The position numbers and the translations under genes were made by a program. From Flectonema sp. DT1601 (lineage: Eukaryota; Euglenozoa; Diplonemea; Diplonemida; Diplonemidae), in contig OZ025784.1 in the NCBI GenBank assembly GCA_964019425.1, forward strand, positions 186,001 to 250,000: a DNA stretch of 64,000 bases, given 5' to 3'. Shown one piece after another: positions 33,358-42,564 of this stretch (position 1 is the first letter of the stretch; each line of letters opens with the position of its first letter). Below the pieces are notes generated by a model that was not told the DNA's origin, did not search any database, and worked only from the letters and a program-made list of their open reading frames with translations.

Positions 33358-33718
33358 TTTTTTTTTTTTTTTTGATTTCCTTTCTTATGATATGTTTTTT
33401 TTGTTTGTTTGTTTTGCTGAAGTACTGTGTTAAAAAAAAAAAAGACAAATAAAATTTACTTGAATGAACGAAAAGAAACAAACAGAAGTATTTTTTTTGC
33501 CAAACTGAAAAAACTGATAAAAAGTTTAAATCACCATCTTACTTATGTTTTTTTTTTTTTTTTTTCCATAAGATTGAAATAAAGGGGAAAAAGAAGAAAA
33601 AAAACACGAAAATCGTTTGTCAAAGGGACGGCGGGAATAAGGGATGCAAAAAAAAAAAAAAAAAAAAAAAAAAAAGAAAACACTAAAATCCAGCAACGAA
33701 CAGCTACGACCGAGTCTC
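33358..33718. other. homopolymer-rich spacer
   Basis: T-run adjoining the MPP-alpha start, A-runs near 33433 and 33648-33675. No gene seen. Confidence 0.5.
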
Positions 33719-35464
33719 TTACTTGATCCAAATATCGTTATAGAAGTGAGGCCACATGCAGTAACGGCATACAAACAAGTGATGACCAACACCAACATCA
33801 GTCTTCGATCCGTCTTCGCTATCACTACCATCTAGGGATATGTTTGCCATTTGACCGCTTAGTCTCATCTCGTAGGCTGGAACTTTACATTTTAAAGCGG
33901 TAGTGACGTAAAAAGGGACTCGTACTAAATCTGGTTTGACATCGGGTTGGTTAGCTGACTTGTGAGAGACGCAGTTGACGTTACCACAGGCGACGTTTGG
34001 GATGCCGTAGATCCTCGGCGGGGTTGACAATTCGTAACGAGTTACTACTTTGCCGTCGTTTATAAAATTTACGATACTACCTGGGGCGATGGCAGCCAAC
34101 ATTTTTAAATCTTTTTCGCTCAAATCGACCTGCGTTGCCAACGGTAACGATAACACTCCTTTATGCCCTCCTTCATCTATTCTGTAGACTCCCTGAGATC
34201 CTAATCCTGTCCACGCCATTACAGATCTGATCGACTCAATCGACGTCCAACAGACTTGTGGTTCTGCACCATGTGATATATCGTCTATGAATACACCATT
34301 GTCTAGTGGTAATAGAGCTGCTACGTCTTTCTCACCTCCTTCAATTGGAGCTGGTTTGACGTAGTCGGGAGAAGTTGGGTTTATTGGTGGGACCAGTTCA
34401 GCTGGTTTTGGACTTTGAGGAATGAAATCTTTTCCCAACCTTCCCAACAACATTCCAAGAAGAACGATTCTAACCCAATATCCGTTGGTAGATGCGAGTT
34501 CCCATGCTGATAGTGAGTCATCGTCGAACTCAAACGGGATTAGCGGATTAGTTCTGTCTCTCGGTAGTGTTTGTAAAAACTTACATCCAACTGGAAGCTT
34601 ACTCTTCCATGAAGTTTTAAACGTAACGGCTTTACGAATCTCATCTTCACGAGCCTTCGCCTCTTCACTCATCCTCGATGTCTGAACTCTTGAAAATGAC
34701 CAAACATCAGCGATAGATGTTTGAGACAGGTATTCGTCTATACTCGAGAACTCTCTTACTTTGAATCCATTATTTTGCATCTTTGCTTTGTATTCAATCG
34801 GATACGTCACGTCTTTATGTGCTATTAAATCGATGCTGACGGTCTGAAATATCTTTAACCCGTCAACTTTTGAATGAGCTGTTCTACCGTTGAGTAAGTC
34901 ACCAACCAAGGCGAGGTGAATTTCAGAACGATCAAATTGTTTCATTTCCAGTAGAGTAAAGATATCAACGTATTCAAGAGTCGGATGGGTGTGTCTACCA
35001 TCACCAGCGTTAATAAATGAAGGATGAGAACTTGATTTCGGATCAACGGCGCTCTCTAACCATCGACAAACACCTTCCATTGGACTTCTGATTATGAACA
35101 TTGACTGGTTGGTGTTGTAGCTGTTAAGCATCTTAACCACATCCGTGACAGTCTCTTTTGAGAATACTCCTTTAGCATCAGTGAAATCAGTCACTTTCAT
35201 TCCATGGTATTGCGCTGCGTTTCTGAATGAATCTTTTGTTCTTGTACTGTCTTCTGCGAACATCAAATACATGGCAGCGTCTTTTCCTTTTGTCTTATCC
35301 TCGAGATCTTTTGACGTGTCAGTACATCCAGATAATAATTGTGTCTTCACGGGATCACCTCCTTTTAAAATTCTTGTCTTTTCATAAAGATACAATTGTT
35401 CGTGAAGACCTAAATCACTCACCAGGTGGATGGTACGCCCTCCAAATGGGTTCGACATGTCCAT
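33719..35464 (-). CDS. pyrBI: aspartate carbamoyltransferase, PyrB-PyrI fusion
   Basis: A 581-residue single-exon protein. Residues 1-360 are a PyrB catalytic domain: carbamoyl-phosphate loop FAEDSTRTKDSF, HTHPTLE, LVGDLLNGRTAHS, and the aspartate-site TLPRDRTNPLIPFEFDDD. Residues about 415-581 are a PyrI regulatory domain (LKMLAAIAPGSIVNFINDGK, then zinc ligands CGNVNC and CRYC). The region between the two cysteine pairs is longer than in E. coli PyrI. The enzyme catalyses the committed step of pyrimidine synthesis. PyrB-PyrI fusions are known in a few bacteria such as Thermotoga and treponemes, whereas animals and fungi use CAD-type proteins, so transfer from bacteria is inferred. Base composition and flanks match neighbouring genes, arguing against contamination. 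Confidence 0.92.
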   Translation of the reverse strand: MDMSNPFGGRTIHLVSDLGLHEQLYLYEKTRILKGGDPVKTQLLSGCTDTSKDLEDKTKGKDAAMYLMFAEDSTRTKDSFRNAAQYHGMKVTDFTDAKGVFSKETVTDVVKMLNSYNTNQSMFIIRSPMEGVCRWLESAVDPKSSSHPSFINAGDGRHTHPTLEYVDIFTLLEMKQFDRSEIHLALVGDLLNGRTAHSKVDGLKIFQTVSIDLIAHKDVTYPIEYKAKMQNNGFKVREFSSIDEYLSQTSIADVWSFSRVQTSRMSEEAKAREDEIRKAVTFKTSWKSKLPVGCKFLQTLPRDRTNPLIPFEFDDDSLSAWELASTNGYWVRIVLLGMLLGRLGKDFIPQSPKPAELVPPINPTSPDYVKPAPIEGGEKDVAALLPLDNGVFIDDISHGAEPQVCWTSIESIRSVMAWTGLGSQGVYRIDEGGHKGVLSLPLATQVDLSEKDLKMLAAIAPGSIVNFINDGKVVTRYELSTPPRIYGIPNVACGNVNCVSHKSANQPDVKPDLVRVPFYVTTALKCKVPAYEMRLSGQMANISLDGSDSEDGSKTDVGVGHHLFVCRYCMWPHFYNDIWIK

Positions 35465-35887
35465 TGTTTTGTTTCCAAAGTTTGTTTACTGTTTAAATAA
35501 AATTACGAAATAATTTCCCATCCCACAAAAACATAACATAATCAGAGAGAGAGATGAACATGCTAATTTCAATTTTGAAAAAATCTTTTTTTTATTTTCT
35601 CTCGAGTACATGACAGGAATACTAAAAAAATAAGTATTCCAAAATAAAAACTCAAAAGAGAAGAAGAAAACAAAAAAAAGAAGCGCAATAATATAAAGAG
35701 AGAGAGAGAGAAAAAATTTAAAAAAAAAAACGTTAACGGAGCGAAATTTTTTCATTACTATTATTTAATAACAATAACGAGGTAGATCAACGTCTTCTTT
35801 TTTTTTTTTTTATTTTTTTTTTTTTGAAGAGAGAAAGGGAAGAAGAAGAAAAAAAAAGAAAAAAAAACCTAGAACAGTGAAGTAATC
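35465..35887. other. A/T-rich spacer
   Basis: T-runs and an AGAG tract near 35696-35712. No gene recognised. Confidence 0.5.
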
Positions 35888-36457
35888 TTAAGCAGAAAAA
35901 GTAATGTTTTTTTCAGTAGCATAGAAATCGTGAACCTGAGAAAAAGAAAGTTCAGCAGTGCAATTGGCTGGTGGTGTCCCTGACTTTGGCATTCCCAAAG
36001 TAGCTCCAGCATACATAGTTGTCATGTGAGTGTTAGCGTTGAGTGGATTCTTACCAGAAGCAGCGGGTCTGGTGAATGATAAAGTAACTACATTGTTGAC
36101 TTTTTGAAAAGCACTGTTTGATATTTGCAACAAGGGCTTGTCATTTGGTGGTGGTTTGGTCCCGCAGTACAACGGACGCACACAGACATCACCGTTACCG
36201 GCGATGTACCCGACGACGAAATCTGCTCCGACCATCTCACCCGTTGGATTCCAACCGATTCCTACCCACATAGGATTCTGATTCTCTGTTGAGGACATGT
36301 TAAATTCCAAAGAAACATCACCTCCTGACCATGTCCAAGTGGTGTCAACAGTTACATTACCTCCTACCTTATCAGCGATCGTCATCGAGTCTGATCCTCC
36401 AAAAACAGTCGGAGTCGTTGCTGCAAACAATCCAGCGAGAAGAGTGAAAGATTTCAT
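35888..36457 (-). CDS. secreted DOMON-domain protein
   Basis: A 189-residue single-exon protein with a signal peptide (MKSFTLLAGLFAATTPTVFG, cleavage likely around residue 20). The remainder is one DOMON-like beta-sandwich: WVGIGWNPTGEMVGADFVVG, then a segment with VCVRPLYC, then VVTLSFTRPAASG. DOMON domains bind heme or sugars and occur in secreted or extracellular redox proteins. No transmembrane or partner domain follows, so it is probably secreted alone. Potential N-glycosylation sites occur (NVTVD, NMSS, NCTA, NITF). The ATG is preceded by a 12-base A-run on the coding strand. Confidence 0.75.
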   Translation of the reverse strand: MKSFTLLAGLFAATTPTVFGGSDSMTIADKVGGNVTVDTTWTWSGGDVSLEFNMSSTENQNPMWVGIGWNPTGEMVGADFVVGYIAGNGDVCVRPLYCGTKPPPNDKPLLQISNSAFQKVNNVVTLSFTRPAASGKNPLNANTHMTTMYAGATLGMPKSGTPPANCTAELSFSQVHDFYATEKNITFSA

Positions 36458-37329
36458 TTTTTTTTTTTTGTATAAGAAAAACTGAAAATAAGATGATTAA
36501 AATTACAAAACCGAAAACACCACCACCGAGTCAATAATATGAGATAAACCAAAAAAAAACAGAAAATGTCCAGAACCTTGTTAAACATAAAACACAGGGA
36601 CTGCCTACTACTGGACAACACTTTTTCAGTAAAAAGAATTTCAGAGTGAGAAATAAAACGTAATAAACTGCTCCTACCCACAAAAATGAATAAGCAAAAA
36701 AAGCAACATATGTGACCGCGGACATAATATGTAGTAAGAATTTCGGTAAAAAAAAAAAAAAAAAAACAAGTCACTCTGTCAGTAATAAAACAATTATCAG
36801 GTTCGGGACTTGTTGTTTGTTGTTGTTGTTGTTGTTTGTTAGTTAGGTCAGAAAGAAAGAGGGGGGGGGAAAAAAAGTAAATCGCAACCACATTAGTCTG
36901 CTTTAGAGACTTCTGTGTTATAAATGACGGATGTGTTGCCTTGGTTTTTTTTTTTTGGTTTTTTGTTTTTATTTCTGGATTTTTTTTTTTTTTTATATTT
37001 TTTTTTTTGTTCTTGAAAAAAAAAAAAAAATAATAATAAGGGAAAACTGCTTCGGAAAGTACCATAGAGGTCCCCATTCACAGCTAAGGAATGGGGCTGC
37101 AGAACCCCCACAGAGTTTATTTTTCTTTTCCTCTCTCTCTGTCTCTCTGTACCCTTTTTTTTTTTTTTTTTTTTTTTTTTAACTACCTAAAGCCTCTTCA
37201 AATAATATAACAATTTTTTTTTTTTTTCGCACAGACAAGATCCCAGTCAGCGAGTCCAACAAGCTCACTGAAGTCGGAAGGTAAACTTTTTTTTTTTTTT
37301 TTAACATCTTTAGTATGATCAGAAAAAGA

Positions 37330-37363
<34 letters not shown>

Positions 37364-37609
37364 AGACAATTCTTCTCTTTTTCTACCGAAAGAAAAGAAA
37401 AGAAAAGACAAGTTTACATGCAGTCGTTAAACTGCAGAACACCGATGTTGACAAAAATGAAATGAGCAGTCACGGTAACGCTCCGAAATAAATGAAAAAA
37501 TATATAATAATAAAATAAAAATATAACGGAAATATCAAAAGCAAAGGCTATTCCCGTTTGACTTGCCATATTATAGAGGTGCAACACAATCAAAGCCAAC
37601 ATACAACAA

Positions 37610-37956
37610 TAAATGTACAAATGAATTATATCAAAAAACAACACAACCATAATTATAACATTCGTTTTATATACAGCTGACTAAAGGTAAATGTTAGTGT
37701 GGCTGCAAACACTCCGCAATTGACGTAAATACTTTACATTATAATAAATGTTTCTTAGCTGCATACACATCTCTTTTTCTGTTTTGTCATTCAGTGCAAA
37801 CACGGAATCGAGAGCCCTGAGAAACCAATACGGCAGAGTGTAGGTTTCACCTACAAATTACTTGCTTAAATCAACTTATTTTTAGCAAAAAAAAATTGCT
37901 AGTTCGCAGCACACTACTAGTGGAGCACTCACCTTAAATAAATTAAGGCAGCGTTG
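37610..37956. repeat. old diverged solo copy of the 343-bp terminal repeat family
   Basis: Similar over most of its length to the terminal repeats at 53128-53470 and 54394-54736, including GACGTAAATACTTTACATT and TAGGTTTCACCTACAAATTA, and it continues into about 80 bases of the conserved sequence that follows the left repeat. More diverged than the pair at 53-54 kb are from each other, so older. A virus-like (LTR-type) relic is likely but not proven. Confidence 0.7.
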
Positions 37957-38485
37957 TCCACACCAGTAGAGGTTCAGCAACAAATAAGAAATGGAAGGGA
38001 GGGAAGGGAAGAAGCAAAAAAAAACAAAAAAATATATATTCTTATAAGGTTCTCACGTTTAAATATTATTTCAGACGTGAAGAAAGAATCGAAGCGAATG
38101 ATCATCACATCACTTATTGTTTTTTTTTTTTTGTTTTTTTGTCCCCTCTCCGAAAAAATTATACGACGCAAGAAGATTAAATTTGGTTTAATCTCCAACA
38201 CCTACGAGGATATAAGTTGAGTCTGTCTATTTTATTTATTTTTTTCTGGTATTTATCCTTTCTTGATCTTTCTTTTTTTTCTTTCTTTCCTTTTTTTTTT
38301 TTTTTTTCTTCAACCTATATAAGTAAACAAAACAACGACGAGGGTGACACGCAAAAAAAAAATATAAAATTAAAAAAAAAAAAGTTCTTATAAAAATAAC
38401 GTAAAATCGCTAACTACCGAGAGAAGAGACCGAGAGAAAGAACGAAATAAAAAGTTGTCCTTTCTTTTTTTTTTTCCCTTCTGAA

Positions 38486-38615
38486 AAACCATTCAGATAA
38501 GCCTTATATTTTGTTGATCGCAGCTAGTTTTACTGGCGCACAGGGAAATAGATAACATGACATAATAAATAACGGCTCTTAATCTGAATAGTTTCTTCTC
38601 CGACTTCGTCGGTGC
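38486..38615 (-). ncRNA. candidate structured RNA family, copy 2
   Basis: On the minus strand: GCACCGAC/GTCGG hairpin (about 38600-38613), AGAAGAAAC, closing stem ATTCAGAT (38582-38589) with ATCTGAAT (38491-38498), then GGTTTTT. The flanking blocks match copy 1 at 29803-29926 closely, while the hairpin loop and the enclosed region differ. Both copies sit roughly 500 bases downstream of a minus-strand gene. Confidence 0.45.
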
Positions 38616-39154
38616 AAAAAAAAAAAAAAGAAAACGACCAATACAGAGATCCACTCTTTTCATATTTTAGCGTAAGATTTTAAGGTAAAGGTGGGAAGTA
38701 AGAAAAGAAAATGAGAGAGAGCCTTTTTTACAAAGCACTGCTACACTACTCCCCCCTCCCTAATTTCATGAAGGACAAAAAAAAAGATCAGAGGCAGTTT
38801 TTTTGTTTTTGTTTTTGTTTTTGTTTTTGTTTTTTTTTGAGGAAATTAATGCCCTGTTTTTAAAATCAAAAACTAAAAAAAAAAAAAAAGAAAAGAAAAG
38901 AATAGAAATGTTTTGCACACGGAAACCTCCCTGTACCTTTCTGGTTTAAGTCGGCACGAAATGCAGATAAGTTGCTTTTTTTTTGGGGGGAAAAAAATGA
39001 AATTTCCTTGGACAGAGATATCTCTTAGTAGAGAGTAGCCAAGAAGGTCAACATGATGTCTTTTTGTTTTTTTTTTTTGTTTTTTTTTTTTTGCGATACT
39101 CGAAAAGAATTAAAAGTACATCACCTGACTAGATGTGTGAGGCAATTGCACATC

Positions 39155-42100
39155 CTAAACGAAAAAATCAGTCCCAGCAGCACGTTCAGCGATTGACTTG
39201 TCCTGACCAGCTTTTGATAACCACTCAATAGGATACTTACAAAGGGTTCCCTTGATACCCGAAAGCAATGTTTTCGCATCAGTGTGAATAGGAGCTGCAG
39301 CCCTGGACTTCGCATGATCAACTGTTGTAATTACATTCGACGGGATTCCAGGAAACACTTTTTCATATATTGCGGCATTTCTGTCGCTTCTTTCTCTGAT
39401 TAGTTTCCAGACATTCGGATCAGTGAGATCCGGCGCTGAATTCGATTCACCCAAATGTTCATCACAAAGACTTTGTCTAAATCTTTTTATAATTCCAACA
39501 GAAGCTGATGTAGTACAACGTCTTCGGTCTTCCATTCGAACAGCGAGCTCACTGTCTCGATCACCTGCTAATGACCTGTCATTAATATTAGCACTCCCGA
39601 CGAGGATTTGATTATCATCTATTATAAGTAGCTTTGAATGGACGTAGATAGGTGACGTTACAGGAACACCAGCTAACACTCCATGTTGACGAAGACAGGT
39701 GATTAGTACGTAGTCGTCAAGACCAAGGCCACTTCGTTTATCTTTTAAAGAGAATCCCCTGTCGGCTATCGTTTTAACTCTTTTTAAAAACCTTCTAATC
39801 GTCTCATTCTGAAAATGAACGACTCGTTGAATAAAAGAATTTGTAGCTGGATTTCCCTCACCATGGGGTTGGATAACCAGCAAACACTTAAACGGTTCTT
39901 TCGTCTTAGCAGCAGCGATGATGCGATCTGCTAAGACAGAAGCAACAGCATTCATAACCGGTGGACCATATAGTGCAGATATAAAAAATTGATTTTCAAT
40001 ATAAATTGATTTCTTTGAATTTTGAATCATGTTGATTATTGCATCGTGAATTCCCCGTTCAACTCGACTGCATCCGCTCCACTCCGAAATACTCCGAACG
40101 ACATGACAGATTAGCGAAGTTGGATCTGTATTTTGATTATAATGTGATTTTATATATCGAACATCAGGACTGATTCTCAGACCTTTTTTCTTTTTTGAAA
40201 CTTGATGATGGTTAAATCTCTGAATGAAATTCAACGCAATGTCGTATGCCGGTCTTCCATTTATCTGAGAGTGGATATCATGCCAAGGCATTCTTGGATT
40301 TTTTAAACGATCAATCGTATCGCTGTAAGGTTGTTTTGATTGTGAATTAGTGTCATCAGCCTTCAGTAACGGATTTCTGTAGTCTAGACCCTTCCAAATT
40401 TCAGATTTTAAATCTGTTACAGGATGATTTTTAGTATCATAGCGACCCCATGCAAGATCAAGTCCCCCACAGAAAGCTTTATCACAATCGATGACTACAA
40501 ATTTTTGATGATGTGTAAACGCCAATGGACCCCTATGTCTAACCACTACTATGTTTGTAGGATGCTGTGACTCCAGATACTGTGCGCTATTCGCACTTGA
40601 TAGACTGATAGCTGCTTCAACTTCTGCGTATAATAGAACATAAATTTTAATTCCCTCAAACGCCTTAATTTGTAAAATATTATCCAATCGTGTGTTTTGA
40701 TCTACCGGATCCGTCCGAGTGAGGTATACTTGAGGTGACAAGAACCACCCAGATATAAATATTGATCGGTTTGCATTTCGGAGAGCATCAGCAAGAGCTG
40801 GGAAATACTCTTCTCCATCTTGATATAATTTTATTGATGAACCAAGTGATTTTCTGAATGGTTCAGCCTTAACGAAATCCATAGCTTCTCTTAGAACTTT
40901 ACAAAAACCAGAAAGATGCAATGGAGAGAATCGAACTCGACCACAACCAAGTGATGAAATTCCTATTCTTGCAACGTATGAAATAGTTCTCGATCTCGAT
41001 CGATTTGGTGTTGTTTTAGTTCTGTTATTCTCATCCCACTCAACAGTTAAAAGTTCAACAAACAACACACAACTTGAAATTTGAAAACCAGACGACTCAA
41101 TTTCATTAAATGTCGGCAACTGGAAATCATCCTGATCATTCTCACTCGCTGATGGATTAGTTGACCTCGATGACTGTCTATGTGTTTGAATCACTTCCGG
41201 ATCAATAATTAATACGCAACCCCATTCTTGTTTCATTGCAAACACATATCTTCCTGGTGAAGTTCCTAAATTATCAAGTACGTCACCATAGCAGATGTAT
41301 TCAATCCCAGCAGGTATCACTGATGGTAATGTTACAAGTGATTCATTCCCAACCATTGCTCCTAACGAAGGACATATGCTGGAATGCTTACTGAGTCTTC
41401 GTTGCGTACTAACAGTGCTTTGCCTGTCATCGATGTCGTTGTTGGTGTTGTTGGTGGTGTCGTTGTTGTTGTTGATGTCGTTGTTGTTGTTGTTGGTGGT
41501 GGTGTCGTTGTTGTTGTTGTTGGTGGTGGTGTCGTTGTTGTTGTTGTTGCTGGGTATCGATGATTCGTATCCCTCGACCATTGCTATTGTAGCTTGGGGG
41601 GTAACTTGATGGGGGGGGGTTTTTATCTTGTTTGGTGTTGGTGGTCTGACTTTTTTTCGTTTCTTTTTTTTTTCAGGTTTAATCACCTCTGGTACAGCAG
41701 TTGGTACACTCGCCTTGACGTCATTCATTGTGACAGGTGGTGGCATTTCTTCTTGAATTGGACTGCTAGGTTTTATTAATCGGGAAGCGTGACCCGCATG
41801 TCCTTCCGCATGCGACAACAACGACTCTGCATGCTGTGGTGTTATGTTGTATCGATGACATAAATTTCTAACTCTTTCAGCCCAATCTCCAGTTTGTGGA
41901 AAGTGAATTGGTTGATAACCGTTTCCAACAGACGGAACTTCACAAGAATACTCCCCTCTTCTCGGTGACACAGAGGAATCATTATAACATTTTTCATAAA
42001 GTTGAGATTTTCTCGGTGTCGTTGGAGGTGATTGATACGGTTTTCTTATATTATTGTTATTTTGAATTCTTATTTTCATTCCATCTCGAACCCTTCGATA

Positions 42101-42247
42101 AATCTCACTGTAAGGGATTGCCGCGTATTCGAAAGCATCGATCAGCCTGCATACTTCAGCTTCATCATCGAACAGTTTTAATAATTCCGTAACAGTTCTC
42201 TCTCTTGTCCATCCATTGCGATCCATCCCAGAAGCATATTTACTCAC
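39155..42247 (-). CDS. phospholipase D
   Basis: A 1030-residue single-exon PLD superfamily protein with two intact HKD motifs: HHQKFVVID (about residue 585, followed by FCGGLDLAWGRYD) and HSKLLIID (about residue 869, followed by VGSANINDRSLAGDRDSE). The sequence between and around them (IYIENQFFI) matches the eukaryotic PLD1/PLD-zeta type that hydrolyses phosphatidylcholine to phosphatidic acid. The N-terminal about 400 residues are poorly conserved. They hold a helical segment starting TVTELLKLFDDEAEVCRLID, and an Asn/Thr/Asp run (about residues 225-270) encoded by a GTT microsatellite. PX or PH domains are not obvious. A second in-frame Met at residue 8 is an alternative start. Confidence 0.92.
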   Translation of the reverse strand: MSKYASGMDRNGWTRERTVTELLKLFDDEAEVCRLIDAFEYAAIPYSEIYRRVRDGMKIRIQNNNNIRKPYQSPPTTPRKSQLYEKCYNDSSVSPRRGEYSCEVPSVGNGYQPIHFPQTGDWAERVRNLCHRYNITPQHAESLLSHAEGHAGHASRLIKPSSPIQEEMPPPVTMNDVKASVPTAVPEVIKPEKKKKRKKVRPPTPNKIKTPPHQVTPQATIAMVEGYESSIPSNNNNNDTTTNNNNNDTTTNNNNNDINNNNDTTNNTNNDIDDRQSTVSTQRRLSKHSSICPSLGAMVGNESLVTLPSVIPAGIEYICYGDVLDNLGTSPGRYVFAMKQEWGCVLIIDPEVIQTHRQSSRSTNPSASENDQDDFQLPTFNEIESSGFQISSCVLFVELLTVEWDENNRTKTTPNRSRSRTISYVARIGISSLGCGRVRFSPLHLSGFCKVLREAMDFVKAEPFRKSLGSSIKLYQDGEEYFPALADALRNANRSIFISGWFLSPQVYLTRTDPVDQNTRLDNILQIKAFEGIKIYVLLYAEVEAAISLSSANSAQYLESQHPTNIVVVRHRGPLAFTHHQKFVVIDCDKAFCGGLDLAWGRYDTKNHPVTDLKSEIWKGLDYRNPLLKADDTNSQSKQPYSDTIDRLKNPRMPWHDIHSQINGRPAYDIALNFIQRFNHHQVSKKKKGLRISPDVRYIKSHYNQNTDPTSLICHVVRSISEWSGCSRVERGIHDAIINMIQNSKKSIYIENQFFISALYGPPVMNAVASVLADRIIAAAKTKEPFKCLLVIQPHGEGNPATNSFIQRVVHFQNETIRRFLKRVKTIADRGFSLKDKRSGLGLDDYVLITCLRQHGVLAGVPVTSPIYVHSKLLIIDDNQILVGSANINDRSLAGDRDSELAVRMEDRRRCTTSASVGIIKRFRQSLCDEHLGESNSAPDLTDPNVWKLIRERSDRNAAIYEKVFPGIPSNVITTVDHAKSRAAAPIHTDAKTLLSGIKGTLCKYPIEWLSKAGQDKSIAERAAGTDFFV

Positions 42248-42564
42248 TTTAGTTATTTTTAACTTATTATTTTATTTTTTTTTTATATATAAAAAAAAGG
42301 ATACCTGTGTTTTAAGTAAAAAAAACAAAACGATAATAATAAACACGACCAACACCAGTCGAATACAAATCGAATCTAAGAATTCGTTTTTTATTTTTTT
42401 TTTTTTTTTTTTTTTCTGTCCTCCTCCTCCTCCCCAATCACACATCTTCAGTAGCACTCAATAGGATAAATAATAAAGAAGTGAAAAGAGGACAAAAGAG
42501 AGAGGATATATAGGGTTATCTAGCAATAATAATAAAGTTTCTAACACAACGAATGGTTTGATTA
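42248..42564. other. A/T-rich spacer
   Basis: T-run of about 24 bases near 42391, otherwise nothing recognisable. Confidence 0.5.

Larger units (their letters stand above)
36458..39154. other. 2.7-kb gene-poor gap
   Basis: The longest gap within the gene block. It contains homopolymer runs of up to about 35 bases, a diverged repeat copy (37610-37956), a candidate RNA (38486-38615), a GTTTTT microsatellite near 38800-38835 and short hairpins such as TGCAGT/ACTGCA near 37418. No protein gene recognised. Confidence 0.6.

Noticed and set aside
37228-37290. Possible plus-strand exon or SL RNA between T-runs, with CACAG and GGTAAAC edges
   Set aside because: Only 45 bases, no conserved partner exon, and no Sm-type site or structure following the GT.
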